Source: Bacteroidales bacterium (lineage in GTDB: Bacteria > Bacteroidota > Bacteroidia > Bacteroidales > UBA932). Taken from it: a stretch of 19,126 nt of DNA. Location: positions 1 to 19,126 of the forward strand of contig JAFZLQ010000044.1 in the NCBI GenBank assembly GCA_017551425.1, read 5' to 3'. This document shows positions 14,186 through 19,126 of the stretch, piece by piece; within the stretch, counting starts at the first letter, position 1; each line of letters begins with the position of its first letter. The position numbers and the translations under genes are program-made. The notes below the pieces were generated by a model. It did no database searches. It had not been told where the DNA came from and was given only the letters and a program-made list of their open reading frames with translations.

Positions 14186-15304
14186 TTAGGAAATCATGAT
14201 GGGCATCAGGATGCCGCAGATCTTTTCGCTGGACGCTTCTTCCTCGGAGGGGATGATGAGCGCGGCGCGGCGTGCGTCCATGAACTTCATCACGAGGGTC
14301 TCGCAACTCATGTTGCTCAGGATCTCTACCAGGAATGATGATTTGAATCCGATGGCAAGCTCGTCTCCGGAGTAGTCGCACTCGAGCTTCTCATAGGCTG
14401 CAAGGGCGAATCCGAGGTCCTGGGCCGTGATTTCCAGCTGGCCGGGAGCGAGATTGAACTTGACGTGGTTGGAAGCCTTGTTGGCGCATACCGAAACGCG
14501 GCGCACCGTGTTGAGGAGCTGCTGGCGGTCTATGCGGAGTACGTTGGAATTGTTCTGGGGGATGACGTCGCGGTACTTGGGGTACTTGCCTACGATGAGG
14601 CGGCAGACCATCATGGTGGAGCCGTAGTTGAACACTACGTTGCTGCCGTCGAAGAGGATTTCCACTTCTCCCTCTCCGCGGTCCACAAGGGAGCGGAGAA
14701 CGGCGGCGGGCTTCTTATGAAGGATGAAGGACGACTTCTGGGCCGCCTGTACGTCATCCGTGGTGTAGCATATGAGCTTGTGTGAGTCTGATGCGACGAG
14801 GGTGGTGGACGCGGTGTCTATATCGAAGTAGATACCGTTCATGGCGGGACGCATCTCATCGTCTGCGGTGGCATAGATGGTGCCCCCGATGCCGTCTGCA
14901 AGGCTCTGGGCGGGGAAGACCACGCGCTCTGCGCCTTCATCTACGCCCTTGATTTCCGGATAGTCTCCGGCGGGGAAGAAAGGAAGGGACGAGTTGCCGT
15001 TGTTCCAGATGCACTCGAAGGTGCTGTCTCCCTTGGTCTGTATCTGCAAGGGCTGGTCCGGGAGGGCCTTCAGCAGGTCTATGATCTGCCTTGCAGGTAC
15101 GGCGATGCTGCCGCCGTCCCTGACCTCGACCGGCACGCTGGTGCGCAGGGTGAGCTCCTGGTCCGATGCGGTGATGGTAAGGGAACCGTCTCCGAGGACG
15201 AAGAGGAAGTTTTCGAGTATGGGGAGGGATGTCTTGGCGGGAATGGCCTTGGAGACATTCATTACGCCCTTGAGAAGCTCTGCGCTTGATACTGTGAATT
15301 CCAT
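14186..15304 (-). CDS. dnaN: DNA polymerase III beta subunit (sliding clamp)
   Basis: This 372-residue protein is the ring-shaped clamp that holds the replicative polymerase on DNA as a homodimer. The length is typical. It starts MEFTVSSAELLKGV with the usual clamp pattern, continues with ILENFLF and LTITASDQELTL in domain 1, MNGIYFDI and LVASDSHKL in domain 2, and closes with ILMPIMIS, matching the conserved clamp C terminus that forms part of the partner-binding pocket. It is the first gene of a tight minus-strand cluster with the exonuclease and nhaA. No dnaA is visible in the window, so this clamp gene is probably not at the origin. A candidate promoter lies in the 104-base divergent gap shared with htrA. 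Confidence 0.97.
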   Translation of the reverse strand: MEFTVSSAELLKGVMNVSKAIPAKTSLPILENFLFVLGDGSLTITASDQELTLRTSVPVEVRDGGSIAVPARQIIDLLKALPDQPLQIQTKGDSTFECIWNNGNSSLPFFPAGDYPEIKGVDEGAERVVFPAQSLADGIGGTIYATADDEMRPAMNGIYFDIDTASTTLVASDSHKLICYTTDDVQAAQKSSFILHKKPAAVLRSLVDRGEGEVEILFDGSNVVFNYGSTMMVCRLIVGKYPKYRDVIPQNNSNVLRIDRQQLLNTVRRVSVCANKASNHVKFNLAPGQLEITAQDLGFALAAYEKLECDYSGDELAIGFKSSFLVEILSNMSCETLVMKFMDARRAALIIPSEEEASSEKICGILMPIMIS

Positions 15305-15331
15305 ATATGCTTTCTTATGTAGTTATCCTCG

Positions 15332-15339
15332 CAAAAATA
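15332..15339 (-). promoter_or_regulatory. Candidate -7 box (TATTTTTG) for dnaN
   Basis: TATTTTTG on the minus strand matches TAnnTTTG exactly, 27 bases before the dnaN ATG. No -33 TTTG is seen at the expected spacing. In the same gap, CATATTTG on the plus strand (15352-15359) is a partial match that could serve htrA about 50 bases before its ATG. Confidence 0.45.
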
Positions 15340-15408
15340 GTAAATATTCTGCATATTTGGCACACCTTTTGACTTTTTACTCTGCCGGAAAATCAAATAA
15401 CAACAGAT

Positions 15409-16830
15409 ATGGCTAAAAATCTATTCACAGTCCTGGCTTCTGTGCTCCTGAGCGGCCTTACAGCCTACGGAATCGTCAAAGCGGCCACTCCAAACCAGGA
15501 AGGCGCCGTCGTTTATACCCAGGAAGGACAGGCCACGCGCACTGTCAATTTGTCATTGTCGGACTATCCCGACTTCACCTACGCCGCCGAAACTGCAGTC
15601 GAGGCGGTCGTTTATGTAAAGGTTACCGCAAAGTACAGGCAGCAATACCAGATGATAGACCCGTTCTTCCGCTTCTTCTTCGGCGACGAGGGCCAGCCCC
15701 AGACCCGTGAGCAGGAAGTCCAGGGAAGCGGCTCCGGAGTGATCATCCGTCCCGACGGCTACATCGTCACCAACAACCATGTGGTGCAGAACGCCACCAA
15801 GATCGAGATAACCCTCAACAACAACAAGACCTATCCCGCCACAGTCATCGGCACAGATCCCGCCACTGACGTCGCCCTGGTCAAGATAGATGCAGACAAT
15901 CTTCCCACGCTCAAATTCGCGGATTCAGACAAGCTCCGCCTCGGCGAGTGGGTTCTCGCCATCGGCTCTCCCCTCGGAGAGGAACTCCGTTCCACCATCA
16001 CCGCCGGTATCGTGAGCGCCAAGGGCCGTTCGATGCCCAACTACAACGGCGAGTTCAAGATCGAGTCCTTCATCCAGACAGACGCAGCGGTCAATCCCGG
16101 CAACTCCGGCGGCGCCCTTGTGAACAAGGCCGGCGAGCTGGTCGGCATCAACACCGCAATCATCTCTACCACAGGCTCTTACACCGGCTATTCCTTTGCC
16201 GTCCCTTCCAATATAGTAAGCAAGATTGTGAGCGACCTGCTCGACTACGGCTCCGTCAAGAGGGCCAGGCTCGGCGTGACCATGTCGCCCGTAACCGACA
16301 AGGTGGCCAAGGATAACAAGCTCGCCACGCTTGACGGCGTGTACATCAACGAGATCACCAAGGGAGGCGCCGCAGACAAGGCCGGCTTGCGCAAGGGAGA
16401 CGTTCTTATCAAGGTCGATTCCACTGTAATCAAGACCCCTTCCGAGCTGCAGGTGGAGGTGAATAAGTTCCACCCCGGAGACAAGGCTGTGCTCACCATA
16501 GTGCGTGACGGCAAGGTGCAGACCCTTGACGTTGAATTCCAGGGCACTTCCGAGGCTACCGGCACCGTGACCGAAGACGGCAGCATAGTCTTCTACGGAG
16601 CCAGGATCGGAGAGACCGACCGCGGAGTGGAGATAATCTCCGCCGGCAGCGGCAAGCTCGCACAGGCAGGCGGCGAAGACGGCTTCGTGATAAAGTTCGT
16701 CAACGACCAGAAGGTCAACAAGCCCCAGGATGTAATCAACATAGCCAAGAAGGCCACCCGTACGATAGTCATTGAGGGTGTAACCTCCACCGGCCGCCAG
16801 GGCTACTTCGCCTTCGGAAAGGACGAGTAA
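15409..16830 (+). CDS. HtrA/DegP-type periplasmic serine protease
   Basis: This 473-residue Do-like protease/chaperone degrades or refolds damaged envelope proteins. An N-terminal hydrophobic segment (about residues 5-26) exports or anchors it. The trypsin-like domain has the full triad: H124 in NNHVV, D154 in [10 protein letters not shown], and S233 in NPGNSGGAL. Two PDZ regions follow: PDZ1 from about residue 280 ([10 protein letters not shown]) and a second C-terminal PDZ-like domain from about residue 400 ([13 protein letters not shown]). Length and two-PDZ layout fit DegP/DegQ. An intrinsic terminator follows, and rpoD lies downstream on the same strand; an htrA-rpoD pairing is, as I recall, also found in Bacteroides. 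I cannot tell DegP from DegQ by eye, so no symbol is given. Confidence 0.95.
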   Translation: MAKNLFTVLASVLLSGLTAYGIVKAATPNQEGAVVYTQEGQATRTVNLSLSDYPDFTYAAETAVEAVVYVKVTAKYRQQYQMIDPFFRFFFGDEGQPQTREQEVQGSGSGVIIRPDGYIVTNNHVVQNATKIEITLNNNKTYPATVIGTDPATDVALVKIDADNLPTLKFADSDKLRLGEWVLAIGSPLGEELRSTITAGIVSAKGRSMPNYNGEFKIESFIQTDAAVNPGNSGGALVNKAGELVGINTAIISTTGSYTGYSFAVPSNIVSKIVSDLLDYGSVKRARLGVTMSPVTDKVAKDNKLATLDGVYINEITKGGAADKAGLRKGDVLIKVDSTVIKTPSELQVEVNKFHPGDKAVLTIVRDGKVQTLDVEFQGTSEATGTVTEDGSIVFYGARIGETDRGVEIISAGSGKLAQAGGEDGFVIKFVNDQKVNKPQDVINIAKKATRTIVIEGVTSTGRQGYFAFGKDE

Positions 16831-16850
16831 CACAATCGGTCGGCTTCATG

Positions 16851-16882
16851 AAAAAACGCTTCGGGCAACGGAGCGTTTTTTT
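16851..16882 (+). terminator. Rho-independent terminator after htrA
   Basis: AAAAAACGCT (16851-16860) pairs with AGCGTTTTTT (16872-16881) around an 11-base loop, and the 3' arm is itself the T run. The self-complementary A and T flanks mean it could also work weakly on the other strand. It lies 20 bases after the htrA stop and separates htrA from rpoD. Confidence 0.8.
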
Positions 16883-16916
16883 AATTCTCGGCCCACAAAA
16901 AAATATCACCTTAAGT

Positions 16917-16935
16917 GAAACTTCCTGCGAAACTT
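16917..16935 (+). repeat. Tandem heptamer GAAACTT upstream of rpoD
   Basis: GAAACTT occurs at 16917-16923 and again at 16929-16935, a 12-base period, 30 bases before the rpoD ATG. It may be a regulatory site or chance in an AT-rich gap. A partial -7 box ATTATTTG follows at 16941-16948. Confidence 0.4.
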
Positions 16936-16964
16936 GCCGTATTATTTGTGCACACTTTTTTTCT

Positions 16965-17825
16965 ATGAGACAATTAAAGATTACCAAATCGATTACCAAC
17001 CGCGAGAGCGCGTCCCTGGACAAGTACCTCCAGGAGATAGGACGCGAGGAGCTCGTGAGCCCCGAAGAGGAAGTCGAGCTTGCCCAGCGCATCCGCAAAG
17101 GAGACCAGGTGGCACTCGAAAAGCTCACCCGCGCCAACCTGCGCTTCGTGGTATCGGTCGCAAAGCAGTACCAGAACCAGGGCTTGAGCCTTCCGGACCT
17201 CATAAATGAAGGCAACCTCGGCCTCATCAAGGCCGCAGAGAAGTTCGACGAGACCCGCGGTTTCAAATTCATCTCCTACGCAGTATGGTGGATCCGCCAG
17301 AGCATCCTCCAGGCACTTGCGGAGCAGAGCCGTATCGTGCGCCTGCCCCTCAACCAGGTGGGTTCCCTCAACAAGATAAACAAGGCCCTCGGCAAATTCG
17401 AGCAGGAGAATGAGCGTCAGCCGTCAACCGAAGAGCTTTCGGAGATGATAGACGTCCCCCGCGAGAAGATTGCAGACACCCTGCGGGTATCCGGCCGTCA
17501 CGTAAGCGTGGACGATCCTTTCGTGGAAGGAGAAGACAACTCCCTCCTCGACGTCCTCCCTAACGACGACTCCCCGATGGCGGACAAGGGCCTCACCAAC
17601 GAATCCCTCAGCACGGAGATCGAGCGTGCCCTCCAGATCCTCACTCCCCGCGAGCGCGAGATCATCAAGAGCTTCTTCGGCATCGGCTGCCAGGAGATGA
17701 CGCTCGAAGAAATCGGCGAGAGGCTCGACCTCACCCGCGAGCGTGTGCGCCAGATCAAGGAGAAGGCCATACGCAAGCTCAAGAAGCCGTCGGCAAGCAA
17801 ACTCCTCAAATCCTATCTGGGCTGA
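16965..17825 (+). CDS. rpoD: Primary sigma factor RpoD (Bacteroidota type)
   Basis: This 286-residue protein is the housekeeping sigma factor that directs RNA polymerase to TAnnTTTG promoters. I start at ATG 16965 ([11 protein letters not shown]), the usual Bacteroidota beginning; an in-frame ATG at 16848 would place the terminator hairpin inside the gene. It lacks region 1.1 and the long non-conserved insert of proteobacterial RpoD. Visible are region 1.2 (LDKYLQEIG), region 2 with [18 protein letters not shown] and [13 protein letters not shown] (core binding and -10 recognition), region 3, and region 4 with its helix-turn-helix [19 protein letters not shown]. The argS start codon overlaps the stop (TGATG), so the two are probably one transcription unit. 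Confidence 0.97.
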   Translation: MRQLKITKSITNRESASLDKYLQEIGREELVSPEEEVELAQRIRKGDQVALEKLTRANLRFVVSVAKQYQNQGLSLPDLINEGNLGLIKAAEKFDETRGFKFISYAVWWIRQSILQALAEQSRIVRLPLNQVGSLNKINKALGKFEQENERQPSTEELSEMIDVPREKIADTLRVSGRHVSVDDPFVEGEDNSLLDVLPNDDSPMADKGLTNESLSTEIERALQILTPREREIIKSFFGIGCQEMTLEEIGERLDLTRERVRQIKEKAIRKLKKPSASKLLKSYLG

Positions 17826-19126
17826 TGACGACGGAACAATTTCTTGCAGCCAGGGCCGCAGAGGCAGTCAAGGCGCTTTACGGGGCCGACGTCGATGCGG
17901 CCTCGTTGCAGATACAGGTCACCCGCAAGGACTTTGAGGGAGACTACACCCTCGTCGTTTTCCCGCTCCTGCGCATTTCCCGCCAGGCTCCTGCCGCAAC
18001 GGCGCAGGCAATAGGGGAGTGGCTCACCGCCAACTGCCCCGAGGTCAGCGCGTTCAATGCAGTACAGGGCTTCCTCAACCTCAGCCTGAGCAACGTCTGG
18101 TGGCGTGAAACGCTGCAGGATATCAGCGCAGACGAAGCTTTCGGCACCCTTCCCGCAACCGGACGCCGCATAATGGTGGAATTCTCTTCCCCCAATACCA
18201 ACAAGCCGCTCCACCTCGGCCACATCCGCAACAACCTCCTCGGCGCCAGCGTATCCGACCTCCTGAAGGCCGCCGGCAACGAGGTCATCAAGGCGACTCT
18301 GGTCAACGACCGCGGCGTGCATATCTGCAAGAGCATGTACGCATGGGAGAAGCTTTTCGACGGCGCCACTCCGGAGAGCACAGGCATCAAGGGAGACCAT
18401 CTGGTGGGCGACTGCTACGTGGCTTACGCCAAGCTCGAGAAGGAGCATCCCGAGGTCATAGACGACGTTCATAAGATGCTGGTACAGTGGGAGGAAGGAG
18501 ATCCGCAGGTGCGCGCCCTCTGGCAGAAGATGAACGGCTGGGTGTTCGACGGATTCGACCAGACCTACAAGGCGCTCGGAATCAGTTTCGACCGTACATA
18601 CTACGAGCACGACACCTACCTGCTCGGCAAGGAGCTGGTGCAGAAGGGGCTCGACAAGGGCGTCTTCGTAAAGGATCCCGACGGCAGCGTGTGGTGCGAC
18701 CTCACCGCCGACGGCCTCGACCGCAAGCTCCTCCTCCGCTCGGACGGCACCTCCGTATATATGACGCAGGACCTCGGTACAGCCGAGCGCCGTTTCTCGG
18801 AGTACGAACTCGATTCGCACATATACGTTGTCGGCAACGAGCAGGACTATCACTTCAAGGTGCTCAAGCTCGTTCTGGCAAAGCTCGGATTCGACTGGGC
18901 GGACCAGATCTACCACCTCAGCTACGGCATGGTGGAGCTCCCCGAGGGCAAGATGAAGAGCCGCGAGGGCACGGTGGTTGACGCCGACGACCTCATAGAA
19001 AAGATGTACCAGGAGGCCAAGGCCACCAGCGAGGCTTCCGGCAAGCTCGAGGGTATCCCCGAGGACGAGCGCGAGCGCCTGTACAGGATGATAGGCCTGG
19101 GCGCACTCAAGTACTTCATCCTCACG
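17825..19126 (+). CDS. argS: Arginyl-tRNA synthetase (3' end outside window)
   Basis: The first 434 residues of a class I synthetase that charges tRNA-Arg with arginine are present; the full protein should be near 590-600 residues. The ATG at 17825 shares its A with the rpoD TGA stop. An N-terminal ArgS additional domain (about residues 1-115) is followed by the HIGH-type signature HLGH (130-133) in the context EFSSPNTNKPLHLGHIRNN, and the KMSKS counterpart GKMKSREG (375-382). The segment TQDLGTAERR is also typical of ArgS. The anticodon-binding DALR domain lies beyond the window. No stop interrupts the frame to the last base. Confidence 0.97.
   Translation, partial: MTTEQFLAARAAEAVKALYGADVDAASLQIQVTRKDFEGDYTLVVFPLLRISRQAPAATAQAIGEWLTANCPEVSAFNAVQGFLNLSLSNVWWRETLQDISADEAFGTLPATGRRIMVEFSSPNTNKPLHLGHIRNNLLGASVSDLLKAAGNEVIKATLVNDRGVHICKSMYAWEKLFDGATPESTGIKGDHLVGDCYVAYAKLEKEHPEVIDDVHKMLVQWEEGDPQVRALWQKMNGWVFDGFDQTYKALGISFDRTYYEHDTYLLGKELVQKGLDKGVFVKDPDGSVWCDLTADGLDRKLLLRSDGTSVYMTQDLGTAERRFSEYELDSHIYVVGNEQDYHFKVLKLVLAKLGFDWADQIYHLSYGMVELPEGKMKSREGTVVDADDLIEKMYQEAKATSEASGKLEGIPEDERERLYRMIGLGALKYFILT

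Noticed and set aside
15305..15408. Possible origin or DnaA-box cluster near dnaN
   Set aside because: The 104-base gap is AT-rich, but I see no DnaA-box series, and no dnaA, recF or gyrB neighbours; it looks like an ordinary divergent promoter region.
16848..16964. Longer N terminus for RpoD from ATG 16848
   Set aside because: The extra codons are the htrA terminator hairpin and the AT-rich promoter gap; the typical sigma start is ATG 16965.
17813..18916. A 367-codon minus-strand frame opposite argS
   Set aside because: Antisense shadow of a conserved synthetase; no family resemblance.
1..19126. Mobile elements, CRISPR arrays, defence systems or prophage
   Set aside because: No transposase, integrase, regularly spaced repeats, terminal inverted repeats or known defence domains are visible; all gaps are short and the genes are core functions.

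Overview
The window reads as a gene-dense, high-GC chromosomal core region of a member of the Bacteroidota, most likely order Bacteroidales. Three things point there. The primary sigma factor is the short Bacteroidota form of about 286 residues. Several intergenic spaces carry the Bacteroidota -7 promoter box TAnnTTTG, and Shine-Dalgarno sites are not evident. The protein set (Tex, signal-peptide tricorn-like protease, zinc-cysteine-free sirtuin, HtrA next to rpoD) is familiar from that group. A narrower placement, such as a high-GC Alistipes-like or Cryptobacteroides-like lineage, is only a guess from base composition. Isoleucine is often encoded by ATA despite the high GC.

Layout from left to right. 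(1) 2-4136, plus strand: the 3' part of an EttA-type ABC-F translation factor, a polyprenol-phosphate mannosyltransferase-like enzyme, and the RNA-binding protein Tex starting with GTG inside the previous stop. (2) 4140-6396, minus strand: a type I-like glutamine synthetase and, upstream of it, a sirtuin whose reading frame is broken at a run of nine A just after the start codon. (3) 6476-8597, plus strand: a small acidic protein of unknown function overlapping a CLC chloride channel with tandem CBS domains. (4) 8594-15304, minus strand: dnaN, a DnaQ-like exonuclease and nhaA, tightly packed; then tRNA-Thr(CGT) with its own promoter and terminator; then a secreted tricorn-like protease. (5) 15409-19126, plus strand: an HtrA/DegP protease with a terminator, then rpoD overlapping argS, which runs off the window.

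The genes serve general functions: replication (dnaN, exonuclease), transcription (rpoD, tex), translation (ettA, tRNA-Thr, argS), nitrogen assimilation (glnA), envelope protein turnover (htrA, tricorn) and ion balance (nhaA, clc). Gaps between genes are short and none exceeds 300 bases. I see no mobile element, CRISPR array, rRNA, phage gene or toxin-antitoxin pair.

I found no convincing new multi-gene system. The observations most worth checking are the homopolymer frameshift at the start of the sirtuin gene (phase variation, slippage or sequencing error), the C at position 55 of the tRNA-Thr T-loop, the -7 boxes placed so close to start codons that leaderless mRNAs are predicted, and the CLC protein lacking the internal proton glutamate.
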